Below are positions 35,057-43,180 of a stretch of DNA of 64,000 bases, one piece after another. Numbering within the stretch: position 1 is the first letter of the stretch; each line of letters starts with the position of its first letter. Source of the DNA: CAZAPG01 sp964486935. Lineage in GTDB: Bacteria > Chloroflexota > Anaerolineae > 4572-78 > J111. Location of the stretch: positions 1-64,000 of the forward strand of contig CAZAPG010000002.1 of assembly GCA_964486935.1 (NCBI GenBank), in the 5' to 3' direction. The notes beneath the pieces are model-generated. The model did not search any database and was not told where the DNA came from. It worked only from the letters and a program-made list of their open reading frames with translations. Both the position numbers and the translations under genes were made by a program.

Positions 35057-35632
35057 TTACTCGGTGACGGCTCGCACTTTGCAGCGAGCCTGCCATATAT
35101 CTTCGACCTCAGCGGTATAACGGCGAAGTAATTCGGTGGCAAAAGCATTGACCTCGATTTGCAGTTCAGCCAGACCAGTCGTCGGAACTGGCGTGCCTTC
35201 AGTTTCAATATTAAAACCTGTATGAATAAGGGTCGAGGTTGGGCTGGCCGTCGCAATTGAGACTGATAATTTTCCCGGCGTTCCATCGGCACGAGGTATA
35301 TAAAGGTCATCTCCTTTGCGTTGAACCTGTCGCGTTGTTAGCTCCTCAAGCAATTCTTTGGCGGTGATGATGAGTAAACGCTGGCGATAGACAGCAAGCT
35401 CTAAATCTGTATGGAAGAATTCCGCAATGCAATGTAACATTAATGGGCTGTAAATTGGTGCTTCAGCCTTCACATCCTCAATATCAACCATTTCGCTCAG
35501 CTCTACTCGACACGGACCAACAAAGGCCACAATAGCATCACCAAGGATATCGAAGGTGCGATAGATCCAGTGTGGAGCAAGCTGTTGCCCATCATAGATA
35601 ATTTGTGGGGCAAAAATGAATTTTGATCGCAT
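35057..35632 (-). CDS. DUF366 family protein
   Basis: This 191-residue soluble protein matches my recollection of the DUF366 family: HWIYRTFDILGDAIVAFVGP near 21-40, MVDIEDVKAEAPIYSPLMLH, DLELAVYRQRLLIITAKELLEEL, LSVSIATASPTSTLIHTGFN, and a C-terminal CKV. The biochemical function is not established. It precedes the precursor transporter by 40 nt and lies in the dpd neighbourhood, so a role in 7-deazaguanine metabolism is plausible from context. The ATG at 35632 is used; no clear Shine-Dalgarno is visible. Confidence 0.8.
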   Translation of the reverse strand: MRSKFIFAPQIIYDGQQLAPHWIYRTFDILGDAIVAFVGPCRVELSEMVDIEDVKAEAPIYSPLMLHCIAEFFHTDLELAVYRQRLLIITAKELLEELTTRQVQRKGDDLYIPRADGTPGKLSVSIATASPTSTLIHTGFNIETEGTPVPTTGLAELQIEVNAFATELLRRYTAEVEDIWQARCKVRAVTE

Positions 35633-35922
35633 CTATGTTCTCATTATGCGGCAGCGCCTACCAATCACCAAACCGAAGCTACTATATGTAGTTGCAAGAA
35701 TGAACTCATTACCGATATATAGTGCATCATTATATTCAAAAAAGGTCAAAATGAAAATAAGTAAAGATTAAAAGAGTCGCTTGATCAGGTACATCTAACA
35801 CATTTCTATTTTATTGCCTTTCCCGTTAACCTCAAGACAGATTCAGTCCAGAGAATACCATTATCGAAACGTTTGCTGATAAGTTTCCGAGTTAAAAGAA
35901 GATGTGAATGCCTAGGTCTCTC
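35633..35922. other. AT-rich intergenic region upstream of the DUF366 gene
   Basis: These 290 bp hold no convincing gene. The stretch is much more AT-rich than its surroundings and very likely contains the promoter of the DUF366-yhhQ transcript, but no clean -35/-10 pair can be chosen. I looked for a preQ1 riboswitch in front of DUF366 and did not find a convincing pseudoknot or consensus. Confidence 0.4.
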
Positions 35923-36339
35923 CTACCCTCGGGCGTAAATTTTGGTGGGTTTAATCTTGCAGATGACGTGCGTCCGCGTGCCTTTGTTTTTGGCCGGAAC
36001 AATATGGCCATAATAGGCCGGCTTTCCAGTGTAGAATTGTGTCATCCGGTCCAGTTGGGCTACAGCACCCTCCTCGGTAATCTCCTCAACGACCCCCCGA
36101 ATTTCCAGATAGCGAGCAGGATTCTGCAAGTCAAGGGTCATAATACTAACATAGGGATGGGCCTGCATATTCTTTTCTTTTTGCAACCCCCGGCTGGTGA
36201 TGAACAGCACGTGGGCGCCATCGTAGTAGCGCCAGATAGCCGTGGTGTGGGGCTGGCCATTGGGCAGGCTGGTGGCCAAGATCGACACAATCGGCTGTTC
36301 AGCCAAATCTCGATGCGTTTCTGGAATGGTCATAGACAT
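35923..36339 (-). CDS. Pyridoxamine 5'-phosphate oxidase-like (PPOX class) flavoprotein
   Basis: This 138-residue split-barrel protein of the PPOX/F420-dependent class has IVSILATSLPNGQPHTTAIW near 17-36, then VLFITSRGLQKEKNMQAHPYVSIM with the Lys/Asn positions that contact FMN or F420. The C-terminal TRTHVICKIKPTKIYARG is typical. The substrate and cofactor (FMN, F420 or heme) cannot be chosen from sequence. The start is ATG at 36339 or two codons in; AGGGG lies just upstream. It starts 19 nt after dnaE2 ends, so it may be read with the mutasome operon. Confidence 0.85.
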   Translation of the reverse strand: MSMTIPETHRDLAEQPIVSILATSLPNGQPHTTAIWRYYDGAHVLFITSRGLQKEKNMQAHPYVSIMTLDLQNPARYLEIRGVVEEITEEGAVAQLDRMTQFYTGKPAYYGHIVPAKNKGTRTHVICKIKPTKIYARG

Positions 36340-36358
36340 TTTTACCCCTGTGGTCGTT

Positions 36359-39300
36359 TTAAGGCCCCAGCATAGCGGCGATGCTGTAGGCCAGCAAATT
36401 TGTCACCCCGGCCTCGTGCTGCACCCGGCCTTCAACCACAAGCAGCGGCTCACCGTGCAGCAGACGCCGGTAGCGGGCGTAGACTTTGGGATTGACAATC
36501 ACATCCAGCAGCCCGGCCTCATCCTCCAGGGTGATGAAGTGAAAGCCTTTGGCCGTGGGCGGCGCCTGATGGACGACCACCAGCCCGGCCAGCCGGACCC
36601 ATTGCCCGTTGGGTTGTTCGGCTACTTCCCAACTGCCCCAAATGCCTTGCTCGGCCAGCCGGGCGCGATAGTGGGTCATAATATGCTCACCGGTCGATAG
36701 CCCCATCACCCCTTGCTCGAAACGCAAGGCTTCGGCTCTGGTCAGCGGGGGAAGCTCGACGTCGTTGGCCGGAAGCTCCCACTCAAGCTCATCTTCTTGG
36801 TAATGCAATTGGCCCAACTGCCACAGCAGCTTGCGCCGGGGGAGGCGCCAGGTATCCAGCGCCCCGGCCATAAGCAGATGCTCCACCAACCGTTTGGGCA
36901 GGCGGGTGCGGCGACAAAAATCGGCCAGGTTCGTAAAGGGCTTTGCTTGCCGGGCCTCAATGAGCCGAGCGATAGCTATCTCACCCAAGCCATCAATGTA
37001 GGTAAAGCCCAACCGGATTCCCTTGCCTTCCACCGTGCATTTGCCCTCGCTGCGGTGCAGGTCAACCGGCCGAATCGCCAATCCGTGCCGTTTGGCATCC
37101 CCGACCAGCACGGCCGGACTCCAGAAACCCATCGGCTGGTGGTTGAGCAGCGCGGTGTAAAAAGCCGCCGGATGATAACGCTTCAGCCAGGCCGACTGGT
37201 AGACCGGCACCGCAAAGGCAGCGGCGTGACTCTTGGCAAAGGAGTACCCTCCGAAGGCTTGCAGTTGAGCAAAAACGGCTTCGGCTATTTCTGTCGGAAC
37301 GCCCTTCGATTCCGCCCCGGCCAGAAAGGCCGCCCGAAAGCGCTCAATTTCCTGGTCGCCGCGTTTGCCGCCCAAAGCCCGGCGCAACAGTTCTCCCTGG
37401 CCCGGCGTAAAACCCGCTAAATCACGGGCCACTTTCAAGGCTTGCTCTTGAAACAGAATGACCCCTAATGTTTCAGATAAAGCCGACTCCAATAGGGGAT
37501 GAAGATACGTTACCGGCTCGACTCCCAAGCGGCGGCGCAGGTAGGGGTGGACCATATCGCCCTGAATCGGGCCGGGCCGGATCAGGGAGATGGTCACAAT
37601 TAAATCGTTAAAATAGCGCGGCTTGAGCCGGGGCAATATCTGGGCCTGGGCGCGGGATTCCACCTGGAACACGCCAATCGTATCCGCTGCGGCGATCATC
37701 CCGTAAATTGCCGGGTCGTCAAAAGTGAGATGATCCAACTGGGGCGATTGCCCGGTTAGCTCGGTGACAATAGCCTCGGCCTCGGCAATGGCCGACAGCA
37801 TCCGCAAGCCCAGGATATCTATCTTAATCAGCCCGACCGCTGCCAAAGCGTCTTTGTCCCACTGAACCACGACTCGATTCGGCATGGTAGCCGGCTCGGT
37901 CGGCACGCGCTCCATAATGGGCGAGCCGGTGATAATCATCCCCCCGTTGTGCAGCCCCACGTGGCGGGGGAAATCCTGAAGCTGGTCACAAAGCGCCCGC
38001 AGCAGGCTGAGCAGGTTGTCACTCTCCTCCGGCTGACTATCAGCCAGCACAATCTCCGGCCCCTGCGCCAACAGCAGGGGCGGCAGCCCCAACGCCTGCC
38101 CCACCTCTCGCAGGGCGCTGCGCTTTTGATAGGTCACAAAGGTGCAGGCCATCGCGGCGTGTTCGAGACCATATTTTTGGTAAACATATTGAATGACTTC
38201 CTCCCGGCGGGCGGCATCGAAATTCAGGTCGATATCCGGGGCCAGGCTGCGCTCGGCTGACAGAAAGCGCTCAAAGACCAGCTCGTGAACCAGGGGGTCA
38301 ACCGGGCTGATCCCCAGCAGATAAGCGACCAGCGAGTTGGCCGCCGAGCCGCGCCCCTGGCAGCGAATGCCCTGTTGCCGGGCAAAGCGGACGATATCCC
38401 AGACAATCAGAAAGTAGTTGGCCAGCCCGGCCTGGTCGATAGTCGCCAGTTCGTGGCTGAGTTGTGACCGGAGCCGGTCATCCGGTTGGACATACCGTTG
38501 GAGAATGGCGGTCTGACAAAGCTGCCGGAGGTAGGCGATGGCCTCCAGTCCGGCGGGGAGGTCAAAGCGAGGCAAATCCTGCCAGCCATATTGCAACTCA
38601 AACCGGCAGCGGTCGGCGATGAGCAGGGTATTGGACAGGGCGTCAGGATAAGCGGCAAACAGCGGCGCTAACTGCCGAGGCGTTTTGAGGTAATATTCGG
38701 AGTTGGGCCGCAGCAGCGGGCCGGCCTCAGCCAGGGAGGTGCGCTGGCGGATACAGACCAGCACATCTTGCAGCGGGCGGCCGGCGCGGCTGGCATAGTG
38801 CACATTGTTGGTGGCCACATAGCCCAGCCCGACCGCTTGAGCCAGGTCGACCAGAGCCGCGACCAGGGCATTATCGTCCGGCCGCAGATGGTGGTGCAGC
38901 TCAAGCCAGAAGTTCTCGGGGCCAAATAGCTCTCGATAGCGCCGGGCCGCAGCTTCGGCGGCGACTTGATCCCCTTGCAGCAAGGCGGCGGCAATCTCCC
39001 CCTGCCGGCAGCCGGACAGGGCGATTAAACCTTCAGTTCGACCCGCCAACGCCTCCGAGGGGAGGATCGCTTCCCCTTTGGGCGCATTGTGCTGGGCTTG
39101 CTGAATCAGCCGGCATAGATTCTGCCAGCCGGTTTGATTCTCGACCAGCAGAGTTAAATGGTAGTTCCCCTCTAAAGTCAACTCCGCCCCAAAGATGGGC
39201 CGAATCCCGTGGACCTGGGCAGCCTGAGCAAAGCGTACTGCCCCATAAACGGCGTTGTGGTCGGTCAGGGCCAGGGCCGGCATCTCCAACTCCGCCGCGC

Positions 39301-39409
39301 GGGCGGCTAAATCTTCGGGGTGGCTGGCTCCATCCAACAAACTAAAATTACTATGGCAATGGAGTTCAACATAGCCGGGGGAGTAGGGGGAATGTTTTCT
39401 GTTGCCCAT
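36359..39409 (-). CDS. dnaE2: Error-prone DNA polymerase III alpha subunit DnaE2/ImuC
   Basis: This is a protein of about 1016 residues, the usual length for DnaE2 and shorter than replicative DnaE. An N-terminal PHP domain (VELHCHSNFSLLDGAS, LTDHNAVYGAV) is followed by the PolC palm with GRGSAANSLVAYLLG and the catalytic APDIDLNFD. The finger region is VISLIRPGPIQG and YSFAKSHAAAFA, and the C-terminus carries an OB-fold domain (VRLAGLVVVHQAPPTAKGF). The start is ATG at 39409, where an AGGAGG abuts it; GTG at 39466 is also open. It is the last enzyme of an imuA-imuB-DUF6504-dnaE2 operon, which carries out SOS-induced mutagenic translesion synthesis in the bacteria where this cassette has been studied. 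Confidence 0.93.
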   Translation of the reverse strand: MGNRKHSPYSPGYVELHCHSNFSLLDGASHPEDLAARAAELEMPALALTDHNAVYGAVRFAQAAQVHGIRPIFGAELTLEGNYHLTLLVENQTGWQNLCRLIQQAQHNAPKGEAILPSEALAGRTEGLIALSGCRQGEIAAALLQGDQVAAEAAARRYRELFGPENFWLELHHHLRPDDNALVAALVDLAQAVGLGYVATNNVHYASRAGRPLQDVLVCIRQRTSLAEAGPLLRPNSEYYLKTPRQLAPLFAAYPDALSNTLLIADRCRFELQYGWQDLPRFDLPAGLEAIAYLRQLCQTAILQRYVQPDDRLRSQLSHELATIDQAGLANYFLIVWDIVRFARQQGIRCQGRGSAANSLVAYLLGISPVDPLVHELVFERFLSAERSLAPDIDLNFDAARREEVIQYVYQKYGLEHAAMACTFVTYQKRSALREVGQALGLPPLLLAQGPEIVLADSQPEESDNLLSLLRALCDQLQDFPRHVGLHNGGMIITGSPIMERVPTEPATMPNRVVVQWDKDALAAVGLIKIDILGLRMLSAIAEAEAIVTELTGQSPQLDHLTFDDPAIYGMIAAADTIGVFQVESRAQAQILPRLKPRYFNDLIVTISLIRPGPIQGDMVHPYLRRRLGVEPVTYLHPLLESALSETLGVILFQEQALKVARDLAGFTPGQGELLRRALGGKRGDQEIERFRAAFLAGAESKGVPTEIAEAVFAQLQAFGGYSFAKSHAAAFAVPVYQSAWLKRYHPAAFYTALLNHQPMGFWSPAVLVGDAKRHGLAIRPVDLHRSEGKCTVEGKGIRLGFTYIDGLGEIAIARLIEARQAKPFTNLADFCRRTRLPKRLVEHLLMAGALDTWRLPRRKLLWQLGQLHYQEDELEWELPANDVELPPLTRAEALRFEQGVMGLSTGEHIMTHYRARLAEQGIWGSWEVAEQPNGQWVRLAGLVVVHQAPPTAKGFHFITLEDEAGLLDVIVNPKVYARYRRLLHGEPLLVVEGRVQHEAGVTNLLAYSIAAMLGP

Positions 39410-39431
39410 CCTCCTGACTCTCTCCTCCCGG

Positions 39432-39686
39432 TTAATCGTAGAGGCGTTGCAAATACCACTGCCCACTCAGCAAATCCCGGTAGATAACGACCATCAGGCC
39501 GCTGTGGGTCGTCACTTTGAAATATTCCCGCCAGATGCGCTGCTGCCACCACTGCTGGTCGATCCGCCACCGTTTGGCCACCGTCTGAATCTGATGATGC
39601 TGCCCCTGCCAGTCAAAGACCAGCGGCGTCAGCAGGGCGTCGCTTTGAACTGAAATCGGCATTCCCCGGAGCCACAACCGCGTCAT
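39432..39686 (-). CDS. DUF6504 family protein of the mutasome cassette
   Basis: This is an 84-residue protein. WRIDQQWWQQRIWREYFKV, then VIYRDLLSGQWYLQRLYD, match the DUF6504 module normally found between or fused to ImuB and DnaE2 in this cassette. Its ATG overlaps the imuB stop (ATGA) and it ends 22 nt before dnaE2. The function is unknown; a stand-alone ImuB accessory domain is likely. Confidence 0.85.
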   Translation of the reverse strand: MTRLWLRGMPISVQSDALLTPLVFDWQGQHHQIQTVAKRWRIDQQWWQQRIWREYFKVTTHSGLMVVIYRDLLSGQWYLQRLYD

Positions 39687-40888
39687 CGCCTCCTCAACGG
39701 CTGCAAGCGGAATCTATCTTCCGGCAGTGGAGCTAGCGGATTGATCAGGCTCAACTCGTAAAAGACCTCCGGCCCATACTGCGCTATCAGGCCCGGCAGC
39801 GCCGCCTCAAACTGCCGTTCCTGATTCAGCCGGGTCGGATTCACAAAGAGGTCCAGTTGCCGGGGGATGACCGGCGTCAGGCCGGTCAATTTGACCGCCA
39901 GGCCGACGACCCCACCCGAAACCTGGGCGTAGGTCAACAGGTCCGATACCTGTCTGTTTAATTGCTCCTGAGTCTGAATCAGCTGGCGCAGAGCGCGTGG
40001 TTTGGCCCACTGCCGGCCATCTTCCAGATGCAGGGTCAGCTCTAAGCCCTGCGCCGCCAGACCGCGCCCTGCCAGCCGCCCGGCCAACTCCTGAGCCGCG
40101 ACCCTTCCCCAGGGAAGCAAACGGGTGCGGTCGGTAATTGGGTCCTCCCAGGCATAAGCCAACTGTTCGGTCGGCTGAGCCTGATAGGACAACACTGGGC
40201 GGTCATCCCGGCCCTGGGCCAGTTGGTGCAGCCAGTGGCCGTAGCGCCCGAATTGGGTCAAGACGACGCCGGCCGGCAATCCGGCAAACTGGCCCAGGGT
40301 GCGTAACCCCAACAGGTGAAATCGGCGAGCCAACTCCCGCTCCAGGGGCAGATAGCTGACCGGCAGCGGGGCCACAAAGCTGGCTTCCTCGCCGGGGGCG
40401 ATGAGCAGGACTCGATTCAGGCCAATAGAGGCAGCGGCTAAGTAGGCTGGAAATTTACCCAGAGCCAACCCCAGGGCCGGGGTCAGGGCCAGCTCGGTCA
40501 CGACCTGCCGATTCATCTGCTCGGCCAGCTCGAGTTGGTCACTCCCAGAGAAATCGCCGACGTCGGAATAGACGAGGGCCGTGGCCGCGCCTAACACCGG
40601 CTCGACTTTAGAGGTGAAATTTGTCAGCAGGGCCGCGATATCATCCAGCAGCGCCTGATATTTCAGCGGCTGGGCCGGGATGATTTGAAGCTGGGAACAC
40701 AGAGCGTGAGCCTGAGTTATCGACATGCCCGGTCTGACTCCTTGCCGGGCTGCCTCGGCAGAAATAGCAAAGACCCTGGCCGAATGTTGGAACGGCTCGC
40801 TCAGAATCAGGGGGGCCGGAGACAAAGCCGGGGCCAGCATCCGTTCGACGGTGGCGGCAAAGTAGGGCAGCAGCAGGCAGACAATCAC
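39683..40888 (-). CDS. imuB: ImuB, Y-family polymerase-like mutasome subunit
   Basis: This is a 401-residue Y-family fold protein: MIVCLLLPYFAATVE at the N-terminus, VFAISAEAARQGVRPGMSITQA near 38-58, and a helix-hairpin-helix LGLRTLGQFAGLPAGVVLTQFG near 195-216. The palm motif that should carry catalytic acids (YSIDEAYLD type) reads ALVYSDVGDF, so the protein is probably a catalytically weak or dead adaptor, as ImuB is elsewhere. The start is GTG at 40888, overlapping the imuA stop. ImuB links ImuA, DnaE2 and the beta clamp in studied systems. Confidence 0.9.
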   Translation of the reverse strand: MIVCLLLPYFAATVERMLAPALSPAPLILSEPFQHSARVFAISAEAARQGVRPGMSITQAHALCSQLQIIPAQPLKYQALLDDIAALLTNFTSKVEPVLGAATALVYSDVGDFSGSDQLELAEQMNRQVVTELALTPALGLALGKFPAYLAAASIGLNRVLLIAPGEEASFVAPLPVSYLPLERELARRFHLLGLRTLGQFAGLPAGVVLTQFGRYGHWLHQLAQGRDDRPVLSYQAQPTEQLAYAWEDPITDRTRLLPWGRVAAQELAGRLAGRGLAAQGLELTLHLEDGRQWAKPRALRQLIQTQEQLNRQVSDLLTYAQVSGGVVGLAVKLTGLTPVIPRQLDLFVNPTRLNQERQFEAALPGLIAQYGPEVFYELSLINPLAPLPEDRFRLQPLRRR

Positions 40889-41664
40889 GTGCTGTCCCCC
40901 CGCACTGTGCCGTTAAAGGTAATGGCAATGCGAGCACTGTGACCGGCTCGACCAAGCTGATTTTTCAAGACCACGACCTGGGCCTCGTAGCCGCGCACAT
41001 CGTTCAGTTTTTCTATCCATTTTTCTTTTTTGAGATGCAAACGCAGGGCGGCATAATGGGGTAAAGCAAAACCGCTGGGGTAGTTATCGGCAGACATTGG
41101 ATTGCCAAAGGTGAGCGGGGTTAAAAAAATGAGGGCGCAGGATGAATCGGCCAAAACTAAGGGAAGTTGCCGTAAGGCCGAGGAGAGCAGAGGCGCTCCC
41201 TGGGGGTCGGCCAATAAATCCGTCGTGGCGTCCACTATCAGCACCCCGGCTCCCCGCTGGGCCAGCAGGCGGTAGGCAATCTCCAGGGCTGCCGCTCCGG
41301 TCGGAGGACGCACTAGGCGCAATTGCGCCAAATTGACCTCACAGCGAACGGCGTAGTCAGGGTCAAAGTTATGGGCCAAATCCAGATAAACTGCCAAATC
41401 GCCGGCAGCTTGGGCCTGGGCGATAATCTTCAGGGCCAGGGTGGTCATCCCGGTAGTCGGAGCGGCCAGAATCTCGGTGATGCGGCCGCGAGGAATGCCG
41501 CCGCTGCCGTCGATGGCTTGGTCCAGTTTGGCAAAACCGGTGGGGATAGAGGTCGGGGTCACAGCCGGGCGCAGGGCCTGTTGGCCTCGCTGCAAGGCTT
41601 TCGGTCCAAACCGACGCTGGAGTGCCGTCACGACGAAATCGAGTCGCTTCCGTTTCTTGCCCAC
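40885..41664 (-). CDS. imuA: ImuA, RecA-like mutasome subunit
   Basis: This is a RecA-fold protein of about 259 residues with IPTGFAKLDQAIDGSGGIPRGRITEI near 40-65. The P-loop position reads AAPTTGMTTLAL, lacking the GKT lysine, so ATP hydrolysis is doubtful. The start is GTG at 41664, with GGGAGG five bases upstream, in preference to GTG at 41679. It is the first gene of the mutasome operon, behind an SOS-type promoter. Known role of the family: partner of ImuB and DnaE2 in DNA-damage-induced mutagenesis. Confidence 0.88.
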   Translation of the reverse strand: MGKKRKRLDFVVTALQRRFGPKALQRGQQALRPAVTPTSIPTGFAKLDQAIDGSGGIPRGRITEILAAPTTGMTTLALKIIAQAQAAGDLAVYLDLAHNFDPDYAVRCEVNLAQLRLVRPPTGAAALEIAYRLLAQRGAGVLIVDATTDLLADPQGAPLLSSALRQLPLVLADSSCALIFLTPLTFGNPMSADNYPSGFALPHYAALRLHLKKEKWIEKLNDVRGYEAQVVVLKNQLGRAGHSARIAITFNGTVRGDST

Positions 41665-41716
41665 GGTGTCCTCCCACACCAGACCAACGGATGAGTTCGT
41701 AAAGAACAGATATTCG

Positions 41717-41728
41717 GAACTAACGTTC
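41717..41728. promoter_or_regulatory. LexA/DinR-type SOS box
   Basis: GAACTAACGTTC has the GAAC-N4-GTTC form of the Gram-positive-type LexA box. It lies directly downstream of the -10 of the imuA promoter, at the predicted transcription start, the classic repression position for a DNA-damage operon. Confidence 0.75.
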
Positions 41729-41734
41729 GGTTAG

Positions 41735-41762
41735 ATTTTATCGCACTTCTATTTATTGTCAA
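41735..41762 (-). promoter_or_regulatory. Promoter of the imuA-imuB-dnaE2 operon
   Basis: On the minus strand TTGACA (41757-41762) and TAAAAT (41735-41740) are 16 bp apart. The leader to the imuA GTG is about 60 nt and contains the SOS box. Confidence 0.75.
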
Positions 41763-42075
41763 GACGGGGGATGGCGAAATACGGCGAATCGGGCCGGTTT
41801 GAAGTCGATTCGAGAAATTTTTAAGCGTGTTAAATCCGCTGTGCTTCCCTGGGGAAGCAAAAGAGCCAATCGGATAAGACCGTCTTTTGTTGAATATAGT
41901 GCTTTGATAATAAAAGTTGGTGCTGGGATAGACCTATAGGGTCGTAATATATGGGGGTACAACTGTCTTTCATATTACCCTCAATAATTGAGCATCTGTT
42001 TTAATCTGGCCTTCTGAAAAATATTCTGATAAGATGTATTCCCTTAAATCGTCCAGAGAAAGGAGTTTGTTATAA
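41763..42075. other. Intergenic region between the mutasome operon and the integrative element
   Basis: This stretch of about 310 bp becomes AT-rich from about 41880. I see no gene in it. It should contain the left end of the integrative element and the promoter for the 42076 gene, but neither a clear att repeat nor a clear promoter could be fixed. AAGGAG precedes the 42076 ATG. Confidence 0.4.
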
Positions 42076-42612
42076 ATGACGAATCTCACACCTAAACTGC
42101 CAGATCGTATGGTTGCATTTCCCGGCACAGTTGACCAATTTGCCAAACTGGTGCCAGCAGCCCTACAACAATTGTATAAACGTGATACTGAACGGTTGGC
42201 CGAAAAATTCAAGCTGGATGGCGAGCTGGTCAGCCGGATGCGCCAGCGCAATTTAAAGCGCCTGGCAAAGGAAGCCGGACTATCGCCGAAACACATAGAG
42301 CAGCTCAAGGCAGATAACACGGCCTGCCTTAGTACTGGGCTGGATTACTACCCCAGTACCCAGCAACTGGTTGAGGATTTCTCCTTTGTGCTTGATGAGT
42401 CTACGGTCAAACGGGATTTCATTATCCACGCATTGCAGAGTTTACAGCAAACCAATCTGACAGCAAATACGGACAATTTTATACGTGAAGCCTGGCCGCC
42501 AGTCTGCCGGTGCTGGTGCTCTACCTGGCTGAACTGGTCAGTGACAATGCTCATTTTACCCCTATTCAAACAATTGACAATGAATTATCAAATGTTACTG
42601 ACACCCCGCTAA
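42076..42612 (+). CDS. Hypothetical element protein, first part of a frameshifted gene
   Basis: The ATG has AAGGAG ten bases upstream. The first 138 residues are a believable helical protein (LVPAALQQLYKRDTERLAEK, LKRLAKEAGLSPKHIEQLKA), possibly with an N-terminal DNA-binding helix set. After about residue 138 (FIREA) the frame becomes Cys/Trp-rich nonsense (WPPVCRCWCSTWLNW). The neighbouring frame there reads SLAASLPVLVLYLAELVSD and continues into the next ORF. I therefore think it is one gene, 42076-42851, broken by a -1 shift near 42486-42491. No known family recognised. Confidence 0.6.
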   Translation: MTNLTPKLPDRMVAFPGTVDQFAKLVPAALQQLYKRDTERLAEKFKLDGELVSRMRQRNLKRLAKEAGLSPKHIEQLKADNTACLSTGLDYYPSTQQLVEDFSFVLDESTVKRDFIIHALQSLQQTNLTANTDNFIREAWPPVCRCWCSTWLNWSVTMLILPLFKQLTMNYQMLLTPR

Positions 42613-42851
42613 ATTTGCCCAAATTTAACGCCAGTACATCACCCCTTGAAACAGCCAACAATGCCAAACAAGAAGCCAAAGCCCAGCGGCTTGAGTCCCT
42701 GTTAACTTACCTGGGCAGTAATCCGCAGGCCACTTTAACCACCGCCGCTGGTGAAATTGGCGTCAGTCGCCAGACCATCCGAACTTACGTTGACAAGTTG
42801 ACCGAGACCGGCAGGTTGCACCGCAACAGCACCGGCTGGGATGTGCGCTGA
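42510..42851 (+). CDS. HTH-containing element protein, second part of the frameshifted gene
   Basis: This is a 113-codon frame whose C-terminal half is a clear winged HTH: LESLLTYLGSNPQATLTTAA, then EIGVSRQTIRTYVDKLTETG. That part looks like a replicon or transfer-gene regulator of DeoR/ArsR type. The natural protein begins upstream, since the frame already reads sensibly from about 42489. It is most likely the C-terminal half of the gene starting at 42076. Confidence 0.6.
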   Translation: MLVLYLAELVSDNAHFTPIQTIDNELSNVTDTPLNLPKFNASTSPLETANNAKQEAKAQRLESLLTYLGSNPQATLTTAAGEIGVSRQTIRTYVDKLTETGRLHRNSTGWDVR

Positions 42852-42904
42852 TGATTGCTATCCCTGTTCTTTACGCCTTTCTGTTAAGCGAGGCTGACTA
42901 ACTA

Positions 42905-43180
42905 ATGAACCGCACCTTACTGCAATCCACACAGGTAAAGGTTACATTGTCGGTTAACCTGGAAATTAATACACCAACAGGGACAGAGCTGGTTACGTTA
43001 CCACTGTTGCCATTGACCTGGCTCATTATGGCAATCTGGCAAACCCGGCTGTTTGTGGGCCGAGGCAAGTACGCACTGGTTATATTCCGGCAGGACTTTA
43101 CTCAGGCTGCTGCCTTTACTGGCAAGATGTTTACTATCACCTTCAATTCATGGGTGTGGGCGTTGAGAGTGAGCCTATGA
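42905..43180 (+). CDS. Small hypothetical protein coupled to the FtsK/TraB-like gene
   Basis: This 91-residue protein has one hydrophobic segment (LVTLPLLPLTWLIMAIW, about 29-45). Its stop overlaps the start of the next gene as ATGA, which supports it being real and translationally coupled. No family recognised. It may be a membrane partner of the downstream ATPase. Confidence 0.55.
   Translation: MNRTLLQSTQVKVTLSVNLEINTPTGTELVTLPLLPLTWLIMAIWQTRLFVGRGKYALVIFRQDFTQAAAFTGKMFTITFNSWVWALRVSL

Noticed and set aside
35633..35922. A preQ1 riboswitch in front of the DUF366-yhhQ transcript.
   Set aside because: It would be expected from function, but I could not find the aptamer consensus or a matching pseudoknot with an expression platform.
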